64,000 nt of DNA from an uncultured Alphaproteobacteria bacterium. GTDB lineage: Bacteria; Pseudomonadota; Alphaproteobacteria; HIMB59; GCA-002718135. Below the pieces are notes generated by a model. It was given only the letters and a program-made list of their open reading frames with translations, had not been told where the DNA came from and did not search any database. Positions 39,866 to 49,555 of this stretch are shown piece after piece. The position numbers were made by a program, and so were the translations under genes. The stretch is taken from the NCBI GenBank assembly GCA_902593125.1, contig CACJGU010000001.1, positions 1 to 64,000 of the forward strand, in the 5' to 3' direction. Each line of letters opens with the position of its first letter. Position 1 is the stretch's first letter.

Positions 39866-39944
39866 ATAGTTTGGCGTATGTGTCGTGAACACTTAAGACT
39901 AAGGAAAGATCAAGGGTTGATTGGCTAAGGAGGCAAGATACTAT
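39866..39944 (+). ncRNA. Candidate structured RNA element, unassigned
   Basis: ATAGT/ACTAT closing stem, GTGTcgtgaACAC hairpin, GATCAAgggTTGATT hairpin flanked by two CTAAGGA copies. Confidence 0.4.
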
Positions 39945-40033
39945 AAAAAAAATATAAAATAAAATTTTTTTTCAAATATTAATAATATTTAACAAGGTAT
40001 TTACTATTTAAAATAAAGACCTATTTATTATAA

Positions 40034-40402
40034 ATGCGACAATTTATAGTTGAATGTTGGGATGGTATTATGAATCATGACTTTAACCCATTAAAGCACA
40101 TTCCCGACCTACAAGTAAGACACATGGTATTGCAAATATTAGCTTGGATGTGGTGTGTAGCATTTAGTCTATATGTGGGATCATGGTATGTAATGGGAGT
40201 AACTTTTGCTACTCATTTTCTTTTAATCGCAGCCATTGCTATAACTATTGCTACTTTTAAAATATCTGAGAATGTCTATAAATTTAGAGAAGGTTACCAT
40301 TCAGCGAATAGAGCACGAGGTAGCGTTATTTATAGAGATAAATATGGCAATCCTTATAAAGTTACTTTGCCAAAAAATGATCCAGGTGGAGAACACGACT
40401 AA
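40034..40402 (+). CDS. Hypothetical two-TM protein
   Basis: ORF with central hydrophobic region. Confidence 0.7.
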   Translation: MRQFIVECWDGIMNHDFNPLKHIPDLQVRHMVLQILAWMWCVAFSLYVGSWYVMGVTFATHFLLIAAIAITIATFKISENVYKFREGYHSANRARGSVIYRDKYGNPYKVTLPKNDPGGEHD

Positions 40403-40442
40403 TTCTTTTAAATAACTACCAAACTTATTGTGAAGAAAATTA

Positions 40443-40859
40443 ATGAATATTAGATTTTATATAAAGATCATAGTTTCTTTATTGATTGTTAAATTTGCAT
40501 TTGCAGAAGTTATAGATGTCAATGATCAAGAAATGATAAAATTATCAAATGCTAATATTCCAATTGTAGATGTAAGAAGAAATTCAGAGTGGGATCAAAC
40601 CGGCGTTATTCCAAATAGTATTTTACTAACTTTTTTCGATGAAGAGGGGAATTATAATTTTGATGAATGGTACGAAAAATTACAACTAGAAATAAATGTA
40701 TCTGATCCAATAATCTTAATATGTAGATCAGGAAAAAGATCTAAGGTAGTCGTTAATATGATAGATGAGAAATTCAATACTATTATTTACAATGCTCAAA
40801 ATGGAATCAACTCATGGATTAATAAAAAATTCATAACAGTTGAGCCTCAAATTAATTAG
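40443..40859 (+). CDS. Rhodanese-like domain secreted protein
   Basis: IPIVDVRRNSEWDQTGVIPNSILL, ILICRSGKRSKVVVNM. Confidence 0.92.
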   Translation: MNIRFYIKIIVSLLIVKFAFAEVIDVNDQEMIKLSNANIPIVDVRRNSEWDQTGVIPNSILLTFFDEEGNYNFDEWYEKLQLEINVSDPIILICRSGKRSKVVVNMIDEKFNTIIYNAQNGINSWINKKFITVEPQIN

Positions 40860-40932
40860 AATAAGGGTAAGCGATAGGCCTTACCACTCACCCAGTTGAT
40901 CTATACGCTAATTAATTAGCAGAGTCCTTATT
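40860..40932. other. 73-nt multibranched inverted-repeat element / possible bidirectional terminator
   Basis: AATAAGG/CCTTATT outer stem, GGTAAG..CTTACC and GCTAATTAATTAGC inner stems. Confidence 0.5.
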
Positions 40933-40981
40933 TTATTAAAAATTATTATTAATATTTACTTATCTAATAGTAAAATTACAC

Positions 40982-42583
40982 CTAGTCTTCAAACATTAAA
41001 TCTGTTGCTTTATCGGCAATTGCCATTGCAGGTGCATTTGTATTAGCTGAAACAATATTAGGCATCATAGAAACATCAAATACTCTCAATTTTTCAATTC
41101 CTTTAACTTGAAGTTTTGTATTTAAAACACTCATTTCATCATCTTCAGTTCCCATTTTACACGTTCCAACTGGATGCCAATTTGTTTTTATCATTTTCTT
41201 ACAATAATTTTTTAATTCTTCATCATTTTTAATAAATTCACCAGGCAATGATTCTTCAATTACAATATCTGAGAGTGGTTTTGTCTTTAAAACTTTTCTT
41301 GCTAATTTAACTGCATCTAGAATTAAACTTAAATCCTCATCGTTGCTTAAAAAATTTGGATTTACTAAAGGTCTATCTTTCGGATTATCTGATTCAATAG
41401 TTACATCGCCTCTTGATTTGGGATTCATAATACACGGAGTTAAAGTAAGACCATGATCTTGTTTGACTCCCAACGTATCTCGATCAGTATAAGGGAAGGG
41501 AACACAATACAATTTTATTTTTGGATCAATTTTATCCTTTAAATTTTCTGGGTTTATAAATGAACAACAATCAACCCCAATTGAATTTACTGGGCCAGAT
41601 TTAAATAAAACATATTGAAGGCCATTTAATAACATTTTTAATCCCTTATCTTGACCATAGTATCCAAAACCCGCTTTAGTATGACTGATCACAGGAACCT
41701 CATGATGATCCTGTAAATTTTTTCCTACACCTTTTAAATTTTCAATTACAGGGATATTAAATTTATTTAATATCTTTTCATCACCAATCCCAGAGTGCAT
41801 CAGTATTTTGGGAGTGATAAGTGCACCAGCTGTAATAATTATTTCTTGTCCAAAAATCTTTTCAATCTTTCCGTTTCTTAATACTTCTATCCCAATAGCT
41901 TTTTTATTTTCTATTATTATCTTTGTTACCAAAGTATTTATTCTAATGTGTAAGTTTTTATTATTTTCAATAGGTTTTAAAAATGCTGATACTGCATCAC
42001 ATCTTTTATTATTTCCTATCGTATACTGCATTAGACCGACGCCATATTGATCACCATCATTAAAATCATTGTTATATGAGACACCCAATTCTTGCATAGT
42101 TTTTATGTACAAATCAGAACCTTTAGCAACATAATCAGAATATGAAACATTTAGAGGACCAGTAATTCCATGATGTTCACCATTTAATCTTTGATTACTT
42201 TCTAAATTAATAAAATTTTTCTTTATAGAATTCCAATTCCAATTTGAATCTCCAGTAGCCTCTTCCCATCTGTTATAATCTGAAGGCTTACCTCTCATAT
42301 AAACCATACCATTTACACTAGAGCCACCACCTAAAATTTTTGCTTGAGCAATATCGTGTTGACGATTATTTAATTGTTTCTGAGGAATAGACTTATAAAA
42401 CTTTAAATCATTACTGCCTTCCAATCTTTTCACCCAGTATGCCGGCATCGAAAAAAATAGATTATTGCTTCTTGATCCTTCTTCAACAATTAGAACTTTA
42501 AAATTTTTTTTAACAAGCTTATTTGCTGTAACAGATCCAGATGACCCTCCACCAACAATTATAAAATCGTACATTTCTTTCAT
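40982..42583 (-). CDS. GMC-family oxidoreductase (choline dehydrogenase-like)
   Basis: DFIIVGGGSSGSVTANKL, ILGGGSSVNGMVYMRG, GALITPKILMHSGIGD, NWHPVGTCKMG. Confidence 0.94.
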   Translation of the reverse strand: MKEMYDFIIVGGGSSGSVTANKLVKKNFKVLIVEEGSRSNNLFFSMPAYWVKRLEGSNDLKFYKSIPQKQLNNRQHDIAQAKILGGGSSVNGMVYMRGKPSDYNRWEEATGDSNWNWNSIKKNFINLESNQRLNGEHHGITGPLNVSYSDYVAKGSDLYIKTMQELGVSYNNDFNDGDQYGVGLMQYTIGNNKRCDAVSAFLKPIENNKNLHIRINTLVTKIIIENKKAIGIEVLRNGKIEKIFGQEIIITAGALITPKILMHSGIGDEKILNKFNIPVIENLKGVGKNLQDHHEVPVISHTKAGFGYYGQDKGLKMLLNGLQYVLFKSGPVNSIGVDCCSFINPENLKDKIDPKIKLYCVPFPYTDRDTLGVKQDHGLTLTPCIMNPKSRGDVTIESDNPKDRPLVNPNFLSNDEDLSLILDAVKLARKVLKTKPLSDIVIEESLPGEFIKNDEELKNYCKKMIKTNWHPVGTCKMGTEDDEMSVLNTKLQVKGIEKLRVFDVSMMPNIVSANTNAPAMAIADKATDLMFED

Positions 42584-42768
42584 ATATTTATATTATACTA
42601 ATGTTTTCATGAAAAAATAGAAAAAATGAGAGAAATACTAATTAAATTTCATATATGAATTCAAGTTTTAAATAAAAATTTAAAATATATACAATTTAAT
42701 TTACAATATATTTTTTTTGACGTACGTTTTTACCAATAAATAAAAACATTAAATACAGGGAGGTAAAA

Positions 42769-44058
42769 ATGTTTTTTAAAAAAATAATAACTGGTTTTAT
42801 TGCTACCTTTTTTATTTCAAGTGCAATAAATGCAGCTGATTTAAGTAATTATACAAATGCCAATATGGATTGGAAACAATTTGATGGTGAAACCGTTACT
42901 GTTCTTCTTTCGAAGCACCCATGGCAAGAACAAATTGAACCATTAATTCCTGAGTTTGAAGAATTAACAGGAATCAATGTAAAATTAAAATTACTACCTG
43001 AAAATCAATACTTAACAAAAGTTCCAGCAGATATGGAGGCAGGTACATTTAAATTTGATGTATTTATGACTCAATTATATGAAGCTCCTAAGTTTTGTGC
43101 AGAGAATTGGTTGGCAGATCTTGAACCACTAATTAACGATCCAAGTGTAACTGATCCCAATTGGTATAAGTATAATGATTTTTTTGAAGGTGCTAGAGAT
43201 GTTGCAGTAATTGGTAACACTTATCTATCACACATTGCTATAACTGCTGAATCACAAGTACTTGTATATAGAAAAGATATTTTAGATGAATTAGGTATTT
43301 CAGTACCTAGTACTATGGATGAATTACTCGCAGCTGCCACAAAAATAACTGAATCTGGTAAAGCTTATGGTATTACCACTAGAGGTGGACCTGCTATTTG
43401 GTGGCCTGGATTGGGTTATTTAGCATCTTATGGAGGGGAATATTTAGATAGTGATTTAAACATTGCTATAAATAGTTCTGAAAGTATCGCTGGAGCAGAT
43501 TTTTATGTAAAGCTTGCTCAACAAGCACCTCCAGGAGTTACTAATTTTGACTGGGATGAAATTAATACAGCTATGCTTAGTGGGCAGGCTGCGATGTTCT
43601 TAGACTCATCAGTAATTTACCCAAGACTACAAGATGATTCTATCTCTGAGGTTGTTGGAAAAGTTGGTGTTGCACCTTTTCCAACTGGCCCTAAAGGAGC
43701 TAAACCAAATTCTCACTACTGGACCGTTTCAATGAATGAAGCTACAGAAAATAAAAAAGCTGCGTGGCTTTTCCTTCAATGGGCTACATCACCAGATATG
43801 CAAGGACGTCTTGCATTAGCTGGTATACTTGGTCCAAGAACATCTTCATGGGAAGTTGATGGTCTTAGTGATCAATTAGGCGATGAATTTTTAGATGCTG
43901 CTAAAACAAGTTTAGGAGGAGCTGTAATACCAAGAGTAACTCCAGGCTTTTTTGAAAGAGTTGACATCTTCAGAGCGGAAATGCAGGAAGCAATCCTAGG
44001 CAATAAAGATGCTGCCTCTGCAATGAATGATACTGCAGAAGCTTGGTCTAAATTATAA
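42769..44058 (+). CDS. ABC sugar/polyol transporter substrate-binding protein (family 1)
   Basis: Signal peptide, FEELTGINVKLKLLPENQYLTKV, DVFMTQLYEAPKF, ILGPRTSSW. Confidence 0.92.
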   Translation: MFFKKIITGFIATFFISSAINAADLSNYTNANMDWKQFDGETVTVLLSKHPWQEQIEPLIPEFEELTGINVKLKLLPENQYLTKVPADMEAGTFKFDVFMTQLYEAPKFCAENWLADLEPLINDPSVTDPNWYKYNDFFEGARDVAVIGNTYLSHIAITAESQVLVYRKDILDELGISVPSTMDELLAAATKITESGKAYGITTRGGPAIWWPGLGYLASYGGEYLDSDLNIAINSSESIAGADFYVKLAQQAPPGVTNFDWDEINTAMLSGQAAMFLDSSVIYPRLQDDSISEVVGKVGVAPFPTGPKGAKPNSHYWTVSMNEATENKKAAWLFLQWATSPDMQGRLALAGILGPRTSSWEVDGLSDQLGDEFLDAAKTSLGGAVIPRVTPGFFERVDIFRAEMQEAILGNKDAASAMNDTAEAWSKL

Positions 44059-44076
44059 ACTAAAAAATTGATAAAT

Positions 44077-44106
44077 AACCTGCCTCATGAAATAAAGAGG
44101 CAGGTT
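44077..44106 (+). terminator. Intra-operon hairpin between SBP and permease genes
   Basis: AACCTGCCTC atgaaataaa GAGGCAGGTT, 10-bp perfect stem followed by attatttt. Confidence 0.8.
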
Positions 44107-44114
44107 ATTATTTT

Positions 44115-44972
44115 ATGAAAGATAAAACTTATTTTCCACTTTTACTAACACTTCCAGTTGTAATATTTTTATTAGCTCTGTTAATATACCCTCTGCTATA
44201 TACATTCACTATAGCTTTTTATGATGAAACTAGTGAATTCTATATCCCTTTTTCCTTAAATGTATTTAATAGCTTAGTCACAGAAGAAAGGTTTTTAAAA
44301 AATGTTTATCACACAATATTTCTTACTTTTTTTTCAACCTCAATATCTTTTGTTTTAGGAATTTTTCTAGCATATTGTCTTGATCAAATTAAATTTGGAA
44401 AATCAATTTTTCTTGTAATTTTAATTTCTCCTCTTGCAATTATGCCTGTTGTTTCTGCTTTAACATGGAGAACAATGTTTAATCCACTTTATGGTATTTT
44501 AAATAGTATATTAAAATATTTTGGTTTTGATGGATTAGAATGGGTTACAGATACAAGCTCAGCATTAACATGGATAACAGTTGTAGATATTTGGCAATGG
44601 ACTCCTTTTTGTCTTTTATTGATATATGCTGGTCTAAAAACTATTCCTGTTGATATCAAAGAATCTGCATCTCTAGATGGAATTAATTCATTCAAAGAAC
44701 TTATTTACATCAGTTTGCCAATTTTATTTAATCTTCTTCTTATAACTTTAATTTTTAGATTTATGGAAGCATTCAAGGCTTTTGATAGTATTATGGTTAT
44801 TACTCAAGGTGGACCAGGAAATGCAACTGAAACAATGGTTATAAGATCTTATTACACAGGCTTCAGATGGTATAAGCCTGAGATAACAAGTATGATAGGT
44901 ATTTTTCTTCTAATTTTTACAATCATTTGTACAAGATGGGCCGGAACTAAAATTGGAGAGCAGGAAAATTAA
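44115..44972 (+). CDS. ABC sugar transporter permease (MalF type)
   Basis: DIKESASLDGINSFKELIYISLPIL EAA loop. Confidence 0.93.
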   Translation: MKDKTYFPLLLTLPVVIFLLALLIYPLLYTFTIAFYDETSEFYIPFSLNVFNSLVTEERFLKNVYHTIFLTFFSTSISFVLGIFLAYCLDQIKFGKSIFLVILISPLAIMPVVSALTWRTMFNPLYGILNSILKYFGFDGLEWVTDTSSALTWITVVDIWQWTPFCLLLIYAGLKTIPVDIKESASLDGINSFKELIYISLPILFNLLLITLIFRFMEAFKAFDSIMVITQGGPGNATETMVIRSYYTGFRWYKPEITSMIGIFLLIFTIICTRWAGTKIGEQEN

Positions 44973-45799
44973 TGAAATATTTCAAAATTAATCTTCTTGT
45001 TAGTTATTTTTTTTTAATTTTATCTAGTGTTTTTTTTATATTACCAATTTTATGGATGTTTCTTCAATCATTTAAAAATGCTAAAGATACAATAGCTATA
45101 CCTCCAAAAATTTTCTTTACACCAACATTATCTAATTATGTAAAGGTTCTAAAAAATGATTATTTTTGGGAAGCTACAATTGATAGTGTAGTTGTTTCTT
45201 TAATGTCAGTGTCTGCAGCCTTGGCAATTGGTATTCCTTTTGCATATGCTTTAACGAGGTTTAATTTTAAAGGTAAGAATGAAATTGCACACTTTATTCT
45301 TTCAACAAAAATGCTACCCGGAATAGTAATTGCAATTCCTCTTGTACAAACATTTAATTATTTTAATTTATTGGACACACATATTGGAGTTAGCATTGCA
45401 CATATATTATTAATGTTAGCAGTAATAGTTTGGGTAATGAGAGCATTTTTACAAAATTTACCTATTGATTTAGAAGAAGCAGCATTGATTGATGGAGCGG
45501 GCAGGTTAAGGATAATTTGGTCAGTGGTTCTGCCAATTGCTAGACCAGGTATTGTCACTGTTACAGCTTTATCATTTTTATTTTCATGGAATGACTTATT
45601 TTTTGGCTTAACATTAGGTAGTTTTGATGTTGTTCCTCTTCCTATATATTTAACAACTGAATATATAGGTTATTTAGCAGTAAATTGGGGTGAATTATCA
45701 GCAGCAGGCCTATTATCAACCTTTCCTATAATTATTATCGTAATACTATTAAGGGATAATTTAATAAGGGGCCTTTCACTTGGTGCGATAAAGGGTTAA
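44972..45799 (+). CDS. ABC sugar transporter permease (MalG type)
   Basis: DLEEAALIDGAGRLRIIWSVVLPIARPGI EAA loop. Confidence 0.94.
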   Translation: MKYFKINLLVSYFFLILSSVFFILPILWMFLQSFKNAKDTIAIPPKIFFTPTLSNYVKVLKNDYFWEATIDSVVVSLMSVSAALAIGIPFAYALTRFNFKGKNEIAHFILSTKMLPGIVIAIPLVQTFNYFNLLDTHIGVSIAHILLMLAVIVWVMRAFLQNLPIDLEEAALIDGAGRLRIIWSVVLPIARPGIVTVTALSFLFSWNDLFFGLTLGSFDVVPLPIYLTTEYIGYLAVNWGELSAAGLLSTFPIIIIVILLRDNLIRGLSLGAIKG

Positions 45800-45830
45800 T
45801 TTTTAAAAAAAAAATTGCTATATTCTAAAT

Positions 45831-46781
45831 ATGTATAAAAAAAGAAATATTGGTTGGAAGCCTAACTATAAACTTCAATTTAGTCCTTTATTTTCAGAAC
45901 CATTAAATTTTGTAAAAATTTTTAAGTATCTTTTTTATTATCCTGGTCTAATCCTTCCATGGAATTTAGTTTTTTTACTAATAAGTGTTATATTGTTTTA
46001 TTTTTTAACTCCTGAAATTAAATACTTTAACACTTTTAGTTTTGAAATATTCCTTTACCTTTTTATTAGAAATTTATTCTTAATTATTATGATATGGGGA
46101 ACTTTACATTATTTATTGTACAAAATAAAAATACAAAATAATGATTATAAGTATAATGCGGAGTTTCCAAAATCAAACAATAAAGCATTTTTATTTAAAA
46201 ATCAGACTTTTGATAATATATTTCTAACAATATTTAGTGGGGTTCCTATTTGGACAAGTTATGAATATTTTGCATTTTATTGTTTTTCAAATAATTTTTT
46301 CCAGACAGTTTCATTAGTATCTAATCCAATATATTCTATTTTACTAATAATTTTATTTATTCCTATATTTCATGAATTGCATTTTTATCTCGTGCATAGA
46401 TTTATTCACATAAAATCCATTTACAAATATATTCATTATGTTCATCATAAAAATATAAATCCAGGACCTTGGTCAGGTTTAGCTATGCATCCCGTTGAAC
46501 ACTTCCTTTATTTTTCTGGCATTTTAATATTTTTAATTGTTCCATCTCACCCATTAATAGTTGTTTTCTTTATAATTAGAGCTTCAATTGGACCAGCTTT
46601 GACCCATTCAGGTTTTGATAAGATTTTAATTAAAAACAATAAATATTTGGAAGCTGGACATTATCAGCATTATTTACATCACAAGTATTTCAATTGTAAT
46701 TTTGGAGATATTATTATTCCTATAGACAAATGGTTTGGAACATTTAACGATGGCTCTATGGAAATCAAAAATAAAAAATAA
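45831..46781 (+). CDS. Sterol desaturase/fatty acid hydroxylase family protein
   Basis: Histidine boxes HELHFYLVHR, YVHHKN, HYQHYLHHK. Confidence 0.9.
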   Translation: MYKKRNIGWKPNYKLQFSPLFSEPLNFVKIFKYLFYYPGLILPWNLVFLLISVILFYFLTPEIKYFNTFSFEIFLYLFIRNLFLIIMIWGTLHYLLYKIKIQNNDYKYNAEFPKSNNKAFLFKNQTFDNIFLTIFSGVPIWTSYEYFAFYCFSNNFFQTVSLVSNPIYSILLIILFIPIFHELHFYLVHRFIHIKSIYKYIHYVHHKNINPGPWSGLAMHPVEHFLYFSGILIFLIVPSHPLIVVFFIIRASIGPALTHSGFDKILIKNNKYLEAGHYQHYLHHKYFNCNFGDIIIPIDKWFGTFNDGSMEIKNKK

Positions 46782-46834
46782 TCAAATATTTTCCTCTGTC
46801 TGTTTTCAATAAGATGCTTCTATTAAAAAGTTTT

Positions 46835-46939
46835 CTAATTGAATTCTGTAGCGATATCTTGAAGAGTAGGGTACTCATTTCTCTCTCCTTTTATGTAAAA
46901 ATTACGCGCTTCAGTGTAATCAGGACGTTTTCTTGTCAT
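46835..46939 (-). pseudogene. Truncated HTH-like 34-aa ORF
   Basis: MTRKRPDYTEARNFYIKGERNEYPTLQDIATEFN then stop inside a helix-turn-helix-like segment. Confidence 0.4.
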
Positions 46940-47022
46940 AAAAACATTAATGCGAATGATTCTTTATAAAGAAAGTTCTAGAAAAATTTTTTTGTTAAAA
47001 AAAATTTAATAATGTGAATAAA

Positions 47023-47757
47023 TTAGTTTTTTAAATTCTTTAAAAGTAAGTTTTTAAATTCTTCAACAGCAACTGTAGCAGGTTTATAAATAGCAAAATC
47101 AAATTGATCTTGATTACTTGATGGTTCCAGATTTAATTCAATTGTTGGTTTGCGCATATCTTTAAACATCGAAACGAAACCAGCAGCAGGGTAGACTTGT
47201 CCTGAAGTGCCTATAGAAACAAATAAACTAGATCGTTGAGCTAAATCTTGAATTTCATCCATTTGCATGGGCATTTCACCAAACCATACAATGTGAGGTC
47301 TCATTTGAGAGCCGCATTTAGGGCATTTATGGGTTTCATTTAGGTCCTCTAGCCATTCAAATACATGATTATCATCCATGATACATCTCGCTTTATTTAG
47401 CTCTCCGTGCATGTGAATTATTGATGATGATCCTCCAATCTCATGCAAATTATCGATATTTTGTGTAACTATATGAATTTTATATGTTTTTTCTAATTCA
47501 TGAAGAAGAATATGAGCCCTATTTGGCTTAATTCCTGAATTTAATTCTTTTCGACGTTTATTATAAAAATCATAGACAAGAGTAGGGTTTCTATAGAATC
47601 CTTCGGGACTAGCAACATCTTCAATCTTATGATTATTCCAAAGACCATCAGAGTCTCTAAATGTTTCAATCCCAGACTCTTTACTTATACCAGCACCGGT
47701 TAATACAAAGATCTGGGAATTAGCTGAAATCTGCGGTAATTGTTCCATTTGATACAC
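47023..47757 (-). CDS. cobB: Sir2-family NAD-dependent deacylase (CobB-like)
   Basis: VLTGAGISKESGIETFRDSDGLW, TQNIDNLHEIGG, HGELNKARC, CPKCGSQMRPHIVWFGE. Confidence 0.94.
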   Translation of the reverse strand: MYQMEQLPQISANSQIFVLTGAGISKESGIETFRDSDGLWNNHKIEDVASPEGFYRNPTLVYDFYNKRRKELNSGIKPNRAHILLHELEKTYKIHIVTQNIDNLHEIGGSSSIIHMHGELNKARCIMDDNHVFEWLEDLNETHKCPKCGSQMRPHIVWFGEMPMQMDEIQDLAQRSSLFVSIGTSGQVYPAAGFVSMFKDMRKPTIELNLEPSSNQDQFDFAIYKPATVAVEEFKNLLLKNLKN

Positions 47758-47877
47758 TATATACAGTATTTTATTACACGTGAAAATCTATATCTAGTTT
47801 GTAATATTAGAAATAGATTTAGATAATATATATAAATAATTGATATATAGTTATATTATTTATCACTTGACTATTAT

Positions 47878-47901
47878 TTACGATAACTGTAATTATCGTA
47901 A
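47878..47901. promoter_or_regulatory. Perfect 9-6-9 inverted repeat, dif-like core site or operator
   Basis: TTACGATAA CTGTAA TTATCGTAA, downstream of TTGACT, 10 bp before recombinase ATG. Confidence 0.75.
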
Positions 47902-47910
47902 TATATATAT

Positions 47911-48969
47911 ATGATTAAAATATCATTAAATGAAAATGTAAGTAAATTAAAAGAAAAGTCTAAGGCAAAGAATACACAAGATAAATATAATGGAGATTGG
48001 CTAAAATTTATCGACTATTGTAAAAATAAGTACAATTGTAGTCCGTTAGATGTTGATGATTTAGATAGCGCATATGCTTTAACAGCTAATTACATGGATT
48101 GGCTTCATGAAGATCCAGAGGCGAAAGTATTGAAGGGAACAAGTAATATCCCAGGAAGAGAAAAATTAAATAATAACCCCTACTCTGCATCTGCTTATAA
48201 AGCCTCAACTATACAAAGAATTTTAGCTTCTATAACTTATAAATATAGAATGAATGGTTTTCAATTTGATAGAAAAAATCCAAATATATCAGAAACTATA
48301 AGTGCAATAGTAAGAGATGAAAAAAATAATAAATCTGGTCAAGCAAAAGAGCTTCTAAAAGCAGATATTGAAAAAATAATAAATAAAATTCCAGCCGATA
48401 ATGATGATTTTAGAAACATAAGAGATAAAGCTCTAATATTAATTGGTTTTTATAGTTTTTGCAGAAGATCAGAGCTGTTAGGTATGAAATATGAACATTT
48501 AAATTTTGAAGATGATGGTGTTCAAGTTTTAATTCCTTTTTCCAAAACTGACCAAAAAGGTGAAGGTAGAATGATATATTTACCTAAAAATAATTCTCCT
48601 TTTTGCCCAGTATCTGCTCTAAAAAATTGGTTAGAAGTAGCATTAATTGACTCAGGTCCACTCTTCTACAAAATAAACAAAGCTAATAACATTGAAAAAT
48701 ACATTCTTAATAATAAAAATCAAAAAGTAAGTTTAACAGATACAAGCTTTGTTTTAATTTTAAAGAAAAGAGCTGAAGACGCTGGAATAGAAAATTGTGA
48801 TAAAATTTCTGGTCATAGTCTAAGAATAGGCTCAATAACTCAATCAAGAATGAATGGTGTACCGACTCATGAAATAATGGCGCAAAGTGGTCATAAAACT
48901 ACACAAATGATAGATAAGTATACAAAATTAACAAATATAAAAGAAACTAGTGCAGCTAAAAAATTATAA
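47911..48969 (+). CDS. Tyrosine recombinase/phage integrase family
   Basis: FCRRSELLGMKYEHL (R), SGHSLRIGSITQSRMNG (HxxR), MAQSGHKTTQMIDKYT (H/W..Y). Confidence 0.93.
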   Translation: MIKISLNENVSKLKEKSKAKNTQDKYNGDWLKFIDYCKNKYNCSPLDVDDLDSAYALTANYMDWLHEDPEAKVLKGTSNIPGREKLNNNPYSASAYKASTIQRILASITYKYRMNGFQFDRKNPNISETISAIVRDEKNNKSGQAKELLKADIEKIINKIPADNDDFRNIRDKALILIGFYSFCRRSELLGMKYEHLNFEDDGVQVLIPFSKTDQKGEGRMIYLPKNNSPFCPVSALKNWLEVALIDSGPLFYKINKANNIEKYILNNKNQKVSLTDTSFVLILKKRAEDAGIENCDKISGHSLRIGSITQSRMNGVPTHEIMAQSGHKTTQMIDKYTKLTNIKETSAAKKL

Positions 48970-49020
48970 CTATTAAATTTAAATATTTTCTTATTTTTAA
49001 TAATAATATTTAAAAAATAT

Positions 49021-49539
49021 ATGAAAATTTTTTACTCTTTAATTGTTTTGCTATGCTTAAGCTTTTTTAATGTCTCAAATGCTGGAAATTGTGATGTGGA
49101 GAATAAAGTCTGTATGTGTGGCATGCAATATTTTGGCTTTGGAGAAATACCTATTGTACGAGATATAAGAATTAACGCAGTAGTTCATGTTTTAGATGGA
49201 GATAAATCAAAGTGTAAAAGAATAGTTAATATTTTAAACGATGCAAAAATTAATAGTGAAACTTATAAAACTTTCATAATTAACCATACTGATGAACTTC
49301 AAATTACTCCCACACATGATGTTGATATTAGTGACATGCGAATGCAGTGGTTAGTTTCATGTACTACTGGTATAGTTAAAGATCCTAATAATAGACAAAA
49401 AATATGTGCAGATATTAAACCTTATACTTTAACTCTCATATCTGAGTTTCAAGATGGAAAGTATTTAGTTGAGGAAATTTTTAATGAAACTCTAAATAAT
49501 GAAAGTGCTCTAAATAAATTAGAAGAATTTTTTAAATAA
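49021..49539 (+). CDS. Secreted hypothetical protein, Cys-containing
   Basis: Signal peptide MKIFYSLIVLLCLSFFNVSNAGNC. Confidence 0.65.
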   Translation: MKIFYSLIVLLCLSFFNVSNAGNCDVENKVCMCGMQYFGFGEIPIVRDIRINAVVHVLDGDKSKCKRIVNILNDAKINSETYKTFIINHTDELQITPTHDVDISDMRMQWLVSCTTGIVKDPNNRQKICADIKPYTLTLISEFQDGKYLVEEIFNETLNNESALNKLEEFFK

Positions 49540-49555
49540 AATATAATACTGTAAT

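Noticed and set aside
39866-39944. Assignment of the structured element as SAM-II/SAM-V riboswitch because of its GCTAAGGAGG ending
   Set aside because: The rest of the SAM-II/V pseudoknot consensus is not recognisable and the element is about 90 nt from the next start codon; kept only as unassigned.
40860-40932. tRNA or tRNA-like gene (73 nt, 7-bp terminal stem)
   Set aside because: No T-loop TTCRANY, no anticodon arm, no CCA; inner stems do not form a cloverleaf.
47023-47757. Sirtuin as an anti-phage (Thoeris/DSR-like) defence component
   Set aside because: Short, classical CobB-like with Cys zinc motif, no fused effector domains and no defence partner genes nearby.
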